From assembly GCF_030254825.1 (NCBI RefSeq), contig NC_083350.1:111557024-111621023 (forward strand): a stretch of 64,000 bases of DNA, read 5' to 3'. Below are positions 22,851-32,842 of the stretch, in pieces. Origin of the DNA: Meriones unguiculatus (lineage: Eukaryota > Chordata > Mammalia > Rodentia > Muridae). How positions within the stretch are numbered: the first letter of the stretch is position 1; each line of letters opens with the position of its first letter. The position numbers and the translations under genes were made by a program. Under the pieces are notes generated by a model. That model was not told the origin of the DNA. It saw only the letters and a list, made by a program, of their open reading frames with translations, and made no database searches.

Positions 22851-23018
22851 CCTTCTCATTTTGCCATTGACATTACCTTATTTTGTATGTGTATATATAG
22901 GGATAGGGTCTCACTATACAGCACTGGGAAGTCTGCAAGTAACTTTGCAGACTAGGTTTCACAGACTACTAGAGTTCAGTTTAACACTTTCTGAGTTATG
23001 AGTTAAAGTTGTGTACCA

Positions 23019-23520
23019 GGAATCATATGAAAGAAGGGGACTTAGTATGACCTGGAGAGGACAGGAGCTCCACAAGGACCAAATATGTCTGAGCACAGGG
23101 GTCTATTGTGAGACAGTATCTCCAGCCAAGGACCATGTGTGGATATAACCTAGAACCCCTGCTCAGATGTAAACCATGGTAGCTCAGTATCCAAGTAGGT
23201 ACACTAGTAAGGAGAACAGAGACTACTTCTGACATGAACTCAATAGCTGGCTCTTTGACCTCTCCCCAACACACACCCAAGGGAGGAGCATCCCTGCTAG
23301 GCCACAGATGAGGACTTTGCATCCAGGCCTGAAAATATCTGATAGGCTAGGGTCAGATAAAATGGGAAGATGTCCTCCCCTATCAGTGGACCTGGAAAGG
23401 GGCAGGGAAAAGATAGGGAAGGAGAGTTGGGTTAGGGGGGAATGAGGGAGCAGGAAACAGCTGGGATACGAAGTTAATAAACTGTAACTAATATTTAAAA
23501 ACATAAAAATTTAATTAAAA
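23019..23520 (+). mobile_element. 5'-truncated L1 (3' UTR) with TSD
   Basis: Plus-strand L1 3' UTR from the 'GAAAGAAGGGGACTTAGTAT' region to 'GGGATACGAAGTTAATAAAC' and an A-rich tail. Flanked by a 14-bp direct repeat with one difference (AAAGTTGTGTACCA at 23,005-23,018, AAAGTTGTGCACCA at 23,521-23,534). Confidence 0.9.
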
Positions 23521-24114
23521 AAAGTTGTGCACCACCATACCCATATTTGTCCTCAAACCTAAATGTATCACCATTATGTCTAATTTTCCCCATAAATTAT
23601 ACTCTTGTATTCCAACACAAGTTTGAAGTATTCTGAAAAGAGATAAAAAAATTTCCTTGAAGTGATATACTGATTACTCTAGGGGATAAGAGAAAATTTG
23701 GAAAAATATTCAAAATATGATTTAAATTTGATAACTAATAAAAGAAAACAATAAAGAAACATAATAAAACCAAAGAAAGAATCATAGTGTTTAGACACTA
23801 TTAATCTAGCTTCATTTTGAACTGGGTAGGTAGAATTCCTGTCATTTGTGTATTTTCCAGAAGAGGGCAATAGCACATTTCCTTATCACTAGAGGATTGT
23901 AAATGTTTATGCTATGACCAAGTCATTGACACTAATAATTTAGTATTGGAAAGTCATTTTTTCATAATTTCTTCTTTTCTTGACTTACCATTTTATATTA
24001 TAACTTTTTACTGTTATGCAATTTAAACTAGAGTATTTTTTATTTTTGTGAAGAATTTACACTGAAAAATAGAAAATGACTGATATTATTCTTTTTCTTT
24101 TTCTGAAATTGATT

Positions 24115-24250
24115 TTTTCTTATATGAACCATCCTGATAATGGTTTCTCCTCTCTTTATTTCATGAATTCCTCCCCACCTCCCCTTTCTGTCTATCATTA
24201 GAAAGAAAACAAGCTTCTAAGGGCCAATATGATATGATATAATGAAAACC
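24115..24250 (-). mobile_element. Old L1 3' UTR remnant
   Basis: Pyrimidine-rich segment (CCTCCCCACCTCCCC) followed by 'ATCATTAGAAAGAAAACAAG', the same layout as 2,120-2,260 and 58,010-58,150. The assignment rests on that resemblance. The stretch 23,535-24,114 shows no element apart from a CTCF-like motif at 23,857-23,872. Confidence 0.35.
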
Positions 24251-24489
24251 AAAACATTAACAAAATTTGACAAAATAAACAAAGAGAAGGAAGAAAACCC
24301 AAGAAAAGGTGCAAAAATCAGATATAGACACAGATACCCACTCATTCATACACTCAAGATTTCCATAAAAACGCAAAACTGAAACTCTTAATATATATGC
24401 AAAGGTCAAAATACAAATAAATAAAACAACAATTTCAGTTCTGGGAACCATCTGGTATAGACCTGTGCAGGCCCTGTGGTTTTTGTTGT

Positions 24490-24898
24490 TGTTATTTTTT
24501 AATTTTTATTTTTTATATTAATTACAGTTTATTCAGTTTGTATACCAGTTGCAGCCTTCTCCCTCAGTCCCTCCCAATCTCACCCTCTCTCCCTCATCTC
24601 CTTTGCCCTTCTCCAAGTCAACTGATAGGGGACATCGTCCCCTTACATCTGACTTTACCCTATCAGGTCTCATAAGGACTGGCTGCATTGTCTTCCTCTG
24701 TGGCCTGGTAAGGCTGTTCCCTCCTCAGGGGTAGGTGGTCAAAGAGCTAGTCACTGAGTGCATGTCAGAGACAGTCCTTGTTCCCCTTACTAGGGAACCC
24801 ACTTGGAGACGGAGCTGCCATGAGTTACATTTGAGAAGTGATTATAGGTGATAGCCATGAATGGTCCTTCGCTGGATTATCAGTTTCAGAAAAGACTC
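24490..24898 (-). mobile_element. 5'-truncated L1 3' UTR
   Basis: Minus-strand L1 3' UTR: T-rich end, CAGTTTGTATACC, pyrimidine-rich block, ACTGATAGGGGACATC, then the segments up to AGTTTCAGAAAAGACTC. Non-coding. Confidence 0.85.
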
Positions 24899-25109
24899 AG
24901 TAGGTTTTACAGCAAATAAAAAAAAAATGAAAATACAGCATCCTCTCGCCACACTGGTCATAGCATTTTGTTTTCTTTTATAGAGGAAATTGGATCCAAA
25001 TGCCTGAAATTTTTATGTGAAACAAAACCTCCGCTGTGGAATTCTTTCTTTCAGTTGCTTGGTGTTGAGTTTAATTTCACTTCAATTATTATTATTATTG
25101 TTATTTGAA

Positions 25110-25530
25110 AGAAGATAAACAAGAAAGAGGACCCAGGGTAAGATGAGCAATACTCACTTAGAAAGACAAATGGAATGGATATTGCAAGCAGGAGAAAACA
25201 AGAAATAGGACAGAAGCCTATCAGAGAGGGCCTCTGAAAGACTCTACCTAGCAGTAGATCAAAGCAGACACTGAGACCCATAATCAAACCTTGGGCAGAG
25301 TGCAGGAAATCTTATGAAAGAAAGGGGAGTTAGTATGACCTGGAGACGACAGGAGCTCCACAAGGACCAAATTTGTCAGGGCACAGGGGTATTTTATGAG
25401 TCTGTTTCTCCCAACCATGGACAATGCATGGATATAACCTAGAACCCCTACTCAGATGTAGCCCATGGTAGCTCAGTATCCAAGTGAGTACCCTAGCAAA
25501 GGGAACAGGGACTATTTCTGACCTGAACTC
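25110..25530 (+). mobile_element. L1 3' UTR, first part (split by a nested L1)
   Basis: Plus-strand L1 3' UTR whose sequence stops at the left TSD (25,531) and continues after 27,395 with the next expected block. The second part is 27,396-27,650. Before the nested insertion this was a single L1 3' end of about 675 bp. Confidence 0.85.
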
Positions 25531-25545
25531 AATGGCTGGCTCTTT

Positions 25546-27380
25546 TTTTTTTAGGATGTTTACTTTCTTTATTTTTATTTTTATTTTTTTCTTATCAGTT
25601 ACATTTTATTAACTCTGTATCCCAGTTGTATCTCGATCCCTCATTCCTTCCCAATCCCGCCCTCCCTCCCTCCTCTCCACCCTGCCCCTTTCCAAGACCA
25701 CTGATGGGGGGGACCTCCTCCCCATTCATATGACCCTGTTTTATCAGGTCTGCAAAATCCTCCTCTGTGGGCTAACAGGACTGCTCCTCCCTTGGGGGGT
25801 GGGGAGGTCAAAGAGCCAGCCACTGAGTTCCTGTTAGAAATAGTCTCTGTTCTCCTTACTATGGGAAACCAATTGGTTACTGAGCTACGACAGGCTACAT
25901 CTGAGTGGAGGTTCTAGGTTATATCCATACATAGTCCTTGGTTGAATGTCAGTTTCAGAAAAGACCCTGTGCCCAGATATATTTGGTCCTTGTGGAGTTC
26001 CTTTTCTTTCCCCATCATACTAACTCCCCTTCTTCATATGATTCCCTGTACTCTGCTGAAGGTTTGGTTATGAGTCTTAGAATCTGCTTTGAAACACTGC
26101 TAGTTAGAGTCTTTCAGATGCTTTCTGTGGTAGACTCCTGTCATACGTTCAATGCACATCCCATCTGTCTTTCTAAATGAGGATTGATCATCTTACCCCA
26201 TGTCTGCTCTCTTGATTATCATTTTTAGGTGTATAAATTTCATTATGTTTATCATATCTTATAGGTCTATATAAGTGAGTATATACCGTTTTTGTCTTTC
26301 TCCTTCTGGGATATTTCCCTCAGAATGATCTTTTCTAGATCCCACCATTTGCCTGCAAATTTCATGATTTCCTCCTATTTGATTGCTGAGGAGTATTCCA
26401 TTGTGTAAAAATACCACAATTTCTGTATCCACTCCTCCATTGATGGACATCTGGGTTGTTTCCAGGTTCTGGCTATTACAAATAAAGCTGCTATAAACAT
26501 GGTTGAGCAAATATCTCTGTTGTGTACTTGAGCAAATTTGTGTACTTGAGACAATTCCTAATTGTCTGAGAAAGTGCCAGATTGATTTCCAGAGTGGTTG
26601 TACAAGTTTACATTCCCACCAGCAGTGGAGAAGGGCTCCCCTTTCTCCACAACCTCTCCAGCATGTGCTGTCACTTGAGTTTTTCATCTTGGCCATTCTG
26701 ATGGGTGTAAGGTGAAATCTGAGGGTCGTTTTGATTTGCATTTCCCTAATGGCTAATGATGTTGAGCATTTCTTTAAGTGTTTCTCTACCATTCGATATT
26801 CCTCTGTGGAGAATTCTCTGTTTAGCTCTGTTCCCCATTTTTTAATTGGATTACACGGTTTGCTGCTTTTCAGCTTCTTTAGTTCTTTCTATATATTGGA
26901 TATTAGCCATCTGTCAGGTAAAGGGTTGGTGAAGATTCTTTTCCAATTTGTAGATAGTCATTTTGTTTTGATGATGGTGTCCTTTGCTTTGCAGAAGCTT
27001 TTCAGTTTCATGAGGTCCCATTTATTGATTGTTGCTCTTAGAGCCTGTGCTGTTGGTGTTCTGTTCAGGAAGTTGTCTCCTGTGCCAATGAGTTCTAGGC
27101 TGTTCCCCACTTTTTCTTCTAACAGATTTAGAGTATCTGGTTTTATGTTGAGGTCTTTGATCCACTTGGACTTTAGTTTTGTGCAGGGTGATAAATATGG
27201 ATCTATTTTCATTTTTCTGCATGTAGACATCCAGTTGGACCAGCACCATTTGTTGAAGATGCTGTCTTTTTTCCATTGAATGGTTTTGGCTTCTTTGTCA
27301 AAAATCGAGTATTCATAGGTGTGTGGGTTTGTTTCTGGGTCTTCTGTTCGGTTCCATTGATTCTCCTTTCTGTTTTTATG
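25546..27380 (-). mobile_element. Nested L1 (3' UTR and ORF2 C-terminal part) with TSD
   Basis: Minus-strand L1 inserted into the plus-strand L1 above. The 15-bp TSD AATGGCTGGCTCTTT is at 25,531-25,545 and 27,381-27,395. It holds the 3' UTR (to about 26,190) and the C-terminal third of ORF2 (about 26,250-27,370) with frameshifts and a short internal deletion near 26,535. Between its A-rich end and the TSD there are about 11 extra non-L1 bases and a second A-run, possibly a very short 3' transduction. Confidence 0.9.
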
Positions 27381-27395
27381 AATGGCTGGCTCTTT

Positions 27396-27650
27396 AACCT
27401 TCTCCCTCCTCTGAGGGGGGAGCAGCCTTGCTAAACCACAGAGGAGGACATTGCAGCCAGTCTTGATGAGACCTGATAAGCTAGAATCAGATGGAAGGGG
27501 AAGAGGACTTCCCTTATCAGTAGACTTGGAAAAAGACAGGAGATGAAGGAGGGAGGGTGGGATTGGTAGGGACTGAGTGAGGGAGCTACAGCTTGGATAC
27601 AAAGTAAATAACCTGTGATTAATATAAAACATAAAAATTTAAAAAAAAGG
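27396..27650 (+). mobile_element. L1 3' UTR, second part (continuation of 25,110-25,530)
   Basis: Continuation of the split plus-strand L1: CTCCTCTGAGGGGGGAGCAG, GAGGACTTCCCTTATCAGTA and the end 'GGATACAAAGTAAATAACC' with an A-rich tail. The sequence from here to 28,173 shows no element I can name. Confidence 0.85.
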
Positions 27651-28185
27651 CCCTGTGTTTATATGCTACCTCCATCTCTGTGAGATTATATGTGTGTCAA
27701 CACCATTGCTTTAAGGGGCCATGTCACCTTGGTTTCTCCAATTCCTCCTATTTTTTACCCTCTTTCTGCCACCTCTTCTGCAGGGTTCTCAGCATCCTGA
27801 GGGGAGGGATTGGATGGTAACATACTCTTTGGGCTAAGTGTTCCGATGTCTCTCACATTACCCATATTGTTGGCCCTGGGTCTCTGTATTTGCTTCTGAC
27901 GTCTGCAGGAGGAAGCTTTTCGGATGATATTGAGCAAGACACTGATCTATGATTACAGTAGATTGTTATTAATATTCATTTTTTGCTCTGTGCCTTTAGA
28001 GAAGTAGTTGTGTTTGGTTTTGTTGTACATTACTGGGCGATCTCATCTCAGGTCCTTGGTTACCCAAGCAGTGACAAGTATTGGTTCCATTTTAAGGAGT
28101 GGGCCTCAAGTCAAATTAAATACTTCTTGGTTACCTAGATTTGTACAACCATTGCACTAGCATGCGTTGCAGGCAGGACACTATC

Positions 28186-28188
<3 letters not shown>

Positions 28189-28216
<28 letters not shown>

Positions 28217-29215
28217 TTATTTATTTATTTATCTTTATTAATTACACTTTACTCACTTTGTATCCCCCCTGTGGTTTCTTCCCTCCTCCCATCCCAATCC
28301 CTCCCTTCCTCCACCCTCTGCCTGCATGCCCCTCCCCAAGTCCACTGATAGGGGAGGACTTCTTTTCCTTCCTTCTGATCCTAGTCAATTAGGTCTCATC
28401 AGGAATGGCTACATTGTCTTCTTCTGTAGCCTGGTAATGCTGCTTCCCCCTCAGGGGGAGGAAATTAAAGAGCAGGCCAATCAGTTCATGTCAGAGACAG
28501 TCCCTGTTCCTATTACAATGGAACCCACTTGGATACTGAACTGCCTGGGCTACATCTGTGCAGGGGTTTTAGGTTATCTCCATGCATAGTCCTTGGTTGG
28601 AGTATCAGTCTCAGGAAAGATCCCTGTGCTCAGATTTTTTTGGTTCTGTTGCTCTTATCCAAAAGATTCTCAAGTACACAATAAGGACATTTGCTCAACC
28701 ATGTTTGTAGCAGCCTTATTTGTAATAGCCAGAAGCTGGAAACAGCCCAGGTGCCCCTCAGTGGAGGAATGGATGCACAAATTGTGGTATAATTGCACAA
28801 TGGAATATTACTCAGCAATAAAAAACAAGGAAATCATGAAATTTGCAGGTAAATGGTGGGATCTGGAAAAAATCATCCTGAGTGAGCTATCCCAGAAGCA
28901 GAAAGATGGACATGGTATATACTCACTATATAGACATATAATATAAGATAAACCTACTAAAATCTGTACACCTAAAGAAACTAATCAAGAGGGAGGACTC
29001 TTGCTAAAATGCTCAATTCCTATCCAGAAAGGCAAAGAGGCTGGACATCAGAAGAAGGAGAAAAGAGGGAACAAGTCAGGAGCCTAACACAGAGGACCTC
29101 TGAAAAGCTCTTCCCTGCAGACTATCAATGTAGACACTGAGACTTATGAACAACCTTTGGGCAGAGTGCAGGGAATCTTAGAAAAGCAGTGGGAAATAGT
29201 AAGATCTGGAGAGAA
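28189..29215 (-). mobile_element. 5'-inverted (twin-primed) L1 with TSD
   Basis: 28,189-28,660 is minus-strand L1 3' UTR preceded by a (TTTA)n run, and 28,661-29,215 is plus-strand ORF2 C-terminus and adjoining 3' UTR. The opposite orientation of the 5' part is a twin-priming inversion. A 15-bp direct repeat with one difference flanks it: CAGGACACTATCTTA at 28,174-28,188 and CAGGACACTATTTTA at 29,216-29,230. The plus-strand part keeps an open ORF2 end of 117 codons that is a remnant, not a gene. Confidence 0.85.
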
Positions 29216-29579
29216 CAGGACACTATTTTAGATCAAAGTATTTGTGGCTGGGTTGGTGTTTGCCTTTCTCATTTGATAGCACGTAGAGTACCTTCCTATA
29301 CCAAAGACTCTAGCGAGTAGTGGTAAAGGCTGTATGTAGGCCACCAGCTTGGCTTCTCCATGTTCAATGAATTATATAAGTGTTGTGTTCACCAATAAGG
29401 TCTTGCCATCAGTTTATGGAGAGCAATCTGCAATCTTGCTCTGAGTTGTTTCGCAGTTGTTATGGGATCCATTTGGACAACTCAATTACATGTAACCCAA
29501 TTCTGGTACTGGTGACAAAAGACATCCAGTTGGGTTCTTTTTACCTCATTATTTGGAGATTTCTTTTAGATAATCTTTA

Positions 29580-30496
29580 GATATGTATATATTTTAGGAA
29601 GAACTGCATTAGGCTTCCATATTAGGGTCACCACTCAAGTGACCCTGAATTTTACCTGTCAATCCATATATTCCCTTTCTTCTCCTCTTCTTCCTCCCTG
29701 CTCCCCACTTGATCTTATTATTCCAGGTCCATCCACATACATTCATAACTATCTATTCTATGTTGTTCCTAGAAAGAACTATCTTTACTATCTGTTTTTA
29801 CTGTACACTTAACTTCTGTGTTTCTTGGACTGTAGCATTGTTTTTATTAATTTAACAGGAAATGCACACATGTAAATGAGTAGATAACATATTAGTCTTT
29901 ATGGGTCTTGGTTCCCTTACTCAGAATGACTTTTCTAGTTCTTACCTGTTTACCTGAAAAATTTCATGATTTCATTCATTTTTATGCCTGAGTAATATTT
30001 TGTTGTTAAATGTACCAAATTTTCTTTATCCAATCATCTGTTGAAGGACACATAAATTGTTTCCAATTTCTGGCAGAAATGAACATGGTTGAGCAACTGT
30101 CTCTCTGGTAAGATGAAAAAAATCCTCTAGTTATATGCCTGAGAGTGGTATAGCTGGATTTTGATGGAGAATAATTCTCATCTTCCTGAGGAATCATCAC
30201 ATCTATTTCCACAGTGGCTGTGCACATTTGCACTCTCATCAACAATGGATGAGTGTTCCTCTTACTCTACATCCTTGCCAGCATGAGTTGTCACTTATTC
30301 TGTCTGCCTTAGCTATTCTAACATATTTGAAATGAAATCTCAAAGTAGGTTTGATATGCATATCCATGAGACTAAGTATGCTGAACATTTCTTTAAGTAT
30401 TTCTCAGGCATTTGATTTCCCACTTTTGAGAATTCTCTCTTCAGAACTATATCTCATTTTTTAATTGGGTTGATTTTTAATGTCTATTTTCTTGAT
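29580..30496 (-). mobile_element. Old L1 (3' UTR and ORF2), left part of the split target
   Basis: A diverged minus-strand L1: 3' UTR remnants (29,625-29,870) followed by ORF2 sequence that matches 32,830-33,470 with many differences. At 30,497 it is interrupted by the 8.6-kb insertion and continues without loss at 39,160. It was therefore the target of that insertion and is older. Confidence 0.75.
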
Positions 30497-30512
30497 TAAT
30501 TTATATATTTTC
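30497..30512. repeat. Left target-site duplication (16 bp)
   Basis: TAATTTATATATTTTC, identical to 39,144-39,159. The reconstructed empty site is TTTC/AATATC on the plus strand, a known variant of the L1 endonuclease consensus TTTT/AA. Confidence 0.95.
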
Positions 30513-30523
30513 CTTTTTTTTTT

Positions 30524-30779
30524 CAATGCAGTTTATTCAGAACCTTGAACAATCATCTGACCCTGGGGAAAGCCAGCCCACAGCTTAAATAGCCTCTGGG
30601 TAGCCAACCCCAGCGTGCCACGTGGGCAATGCAGATAGGTCCACATACATGGAAGCAAGCCAGATCCTCAGCCTTAGCCAAATGTGGAATTGTTCGTGAC
30701 AGAGAGCACTCACCATCGGGAAGATGGAAGGTGGAAACCAACTCCATCTTTAAGGCGCGGCATTACGCAGCTCTCTACA
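30524..30779 (-). mobile_element. Truncated IAP-like 3' LTR (U3 and R), ending at its poly(A) site
   Basis: On the minus strand a polypurine tract (AAAAAGGGGGAAC) is followed at 30,779 by a TG-starting LTR (TGTAGAGAGCTGCG). The LTR has an IAP-like layout: GC-rich head, CTATTTAAG as the likely TATA region, and AATAAA at 30,532-30,537. It stops 8 bases after AATAAA and continues as ten A. U5 and the terminal CA are absent, so this is an RNA-derived end, not a proviral LTR end. Confidence 0.75.
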
Positions 30780-31040
30780 GTTCCCCCTTTTTGTTTTAGA
30801 CGCATCAGGCAAGAGTAGAGGTCTGATCTCTGATATTAGAAATAAATTGGGACTTTGTACTGATGTTCATTTAGGTGTCATCCACCCAAAGAGCATCAGA
30901 CCCGTCCGATACCTTTTTCTCAGAGGCAGTACCTGGGCCATCAACCCGCATGCAATCAGACATGCTCTTCTCTGGGTTGAAAGCGGCTGACCCTGAGTGC
31001 AGTGCTTAGCCTCGCATCCTGAGAGTAACATTTTAGCTTT

Positions 31041-32084
31041 TTATGGTAGCCAACCATGCTTGGGGAGAATGTCCTGCTTCAACGGCTGTAAGGCCTGAAT
31101 GATCATGGCTGCATTACGCTGTTGTGAGACTCTAATCTTGCATATACACCACAGGCAAACCAAGGAGACCAACACCAGAAGGCTTGCTAACGCTCCCATT
31201 CCCGCCCAATCCTTCAGATGATTCATGGCTGCAGGAATCCATGGTGATAATCCTGTGGCTAGTCCTGCGTCCACTCTGGTAGAATTTACTGTGATAATGG
31301 CCACTCTCAGCTGCTCCATCGTAGTATCGAATTCTCCAGTCCAATTACCTAAAATATAGCTAGACAATTGTTTAGACAGATTTGCAGCACAGGAAAAATT
31401 CTCATGTTGTATGCTAGTGACACAAAGTCCAGCATACTTTCATTGACAGCCTGGTTGAGCCATTTGCCATAGGGTATCAATTTGCTCCTGCACGAGGTCA
31501 ATCCTCTGATTGAACACGATCAAGCCTCCTTTTAGTTGAGCATTAATTCCTTTTTGTACATCTAAGGCATGAGCTACATTGGCTAAAAGATTATTCAGGG
31601 TCTGAGCAGTCTGCACAGTATGACTCAGGGCTAATGCCGCGGTGGTAGTTCCAACAGCCACCAATGAGATGGCAGTAACAGTGGTGGCTGTAGTTCCAAG
31701 ATCACTTTTCTGTCTGAAGAGAGTCATAACGTGAGGGGCATCAATGGGCACAGGCACCCAGCGAGGCATGCGAGTAACCAGGGCATACCTAAATTCACTA
31801 GCATTCCAGCATTGGGCAAAAAAGCAAGTATCATCACCACAATTACTTGGCTCTATCTAGCTAATAATGAATAAAAATGGGGGATATAAACAAACAGATG
31901 TGGGCTTATAGGAAATATTATGAGAAGCCTTAACCCCTTCGTTGGAACATCTTGCATCAGTTCTAGAACTAGCAGTGGTGGTATCCGAGGTCTGAGTAGG
32001 TTCAGGAGACCATTGCACCCAGGGGCGAGACATGTTCCATGTAAATTGACTAACTCCATGTTTTGCTCCACATTTGAAAGTCAT
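31041..32084 (-). pseudogene. Betaretrovirus-like env, 3' part (end of SU and TM), with two stops
   Basis: One minus-strand frame runs from 32,084 to the stop at 31,041 (about 347 codons). It is interrupted only by a TAG near 31,857 and a TGA at 31,440. It encodes the end of the surface subunit, a cleavage-site-like RQKS (the last basic residue expected at such sites is replaced by S), a hydrophobic fusion-peptide-like stretch, a heptad region, a cysteine pair in the loop region, a membrane helix (LASLLVLVSLVCLWCI) and a short cytoplasmic tail. Together with the polypurine tract and LTR this identifies a class II (betaretrovirus-like) endogenous env. The 5' two-thirds of the provirus is absent here. 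Confidence 0.75.
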
Positions 32085-32113
32085 TTAAGGTTCTTAAATT
32101 ATTTCACCACCCC

Positions 32114-32842
32114 TTTTTTTTTAATTTTTCCTCAATTACACTTTATTCATTCTGCATCCCCCTATAAGCCCCTCCCTCATCCCCTACCAATCCCACCCTC
32201 CCTCCTCCCTCTGCATGCATGCCACTCCCCAAGTCCACTGATAGGGGAGGTTCTCTTCTCCTTTCTGATCTTAGTCCATCAGTTCACATCAAAAGTGGCT
32301 GCATTGTCCTCTACTATGGCCTGGTAAGGCTGCTCCCCCCCAGGGGGAGGTGATCAAAGAGCAGGCCAATCAGATTATGTCAGAGGCAGTCCCTCTTCAC
32401 ATTACTATGTAACCCAATTGGACTCTGAACTGCCCTGGGCTACATCTGTGCAGGGGTTCTGGGTTATCTATATGAATAGTTCTTGGTTGGAGTATGAGTC
32501 TCTGGGAAGTTCCCTATGCTCAAATTTTCTGGTTCTGTTGCTCTCCTTGTGGAGACCCTGTCCTCTCCAGCTCTTACTATTTCCCAGTTCTTACATAAAA
32601 TTCCATTCACTCTGCCCAACAGTTGCCCATCAGGCTCAGCATCTGCATTGATAGTCTGTAGGGCAAAGGCTTTCAGAGGCCCGCTGTGGGAGGTTCCTAG
32701 GTTGTTTCCTGTTTTCTTCTTCTTCTGATGTCCATCCTCTTTGCCTTTCCGGATGGGGATTGGATGTTTTAGTTAGGGTCCTCTCTCTTGCTTAGTTTCT
32801 TTAGATGCACAGGTTTTAGTGGGTTTGTCCTATGTTGTATGT
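32114..32842 (-). other. L1 3' UTR of the full-length element
   Basis: About 730 bp between the ORF2 stop and the A9 tract at 32,114-32,122. It contains the blocks shared by all younger L1 copies here and ends with AATAAAGTGTAATTGAGG, so an L1 poly(A) signal is present (32,142-32,147). That signal was evidently bypassed in the RNA that gave rise to this insertion. Confidence 0.85.

Noticed and set aside
30513..32113. An independent retroviral provirus or solo LTR next to the L1
   Set aside because: There is no proviral TSD, no 5' LTR, no U5, and the segment ends in poly(A) against the L1's own TSD. Transduction explains all of this with one event.
31920..32327. 135-codon plus-strand open frame
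   Set aside because: It crosses the antisense of env and the antisense L1 3' UTR, so it is a chance frame over a junction.
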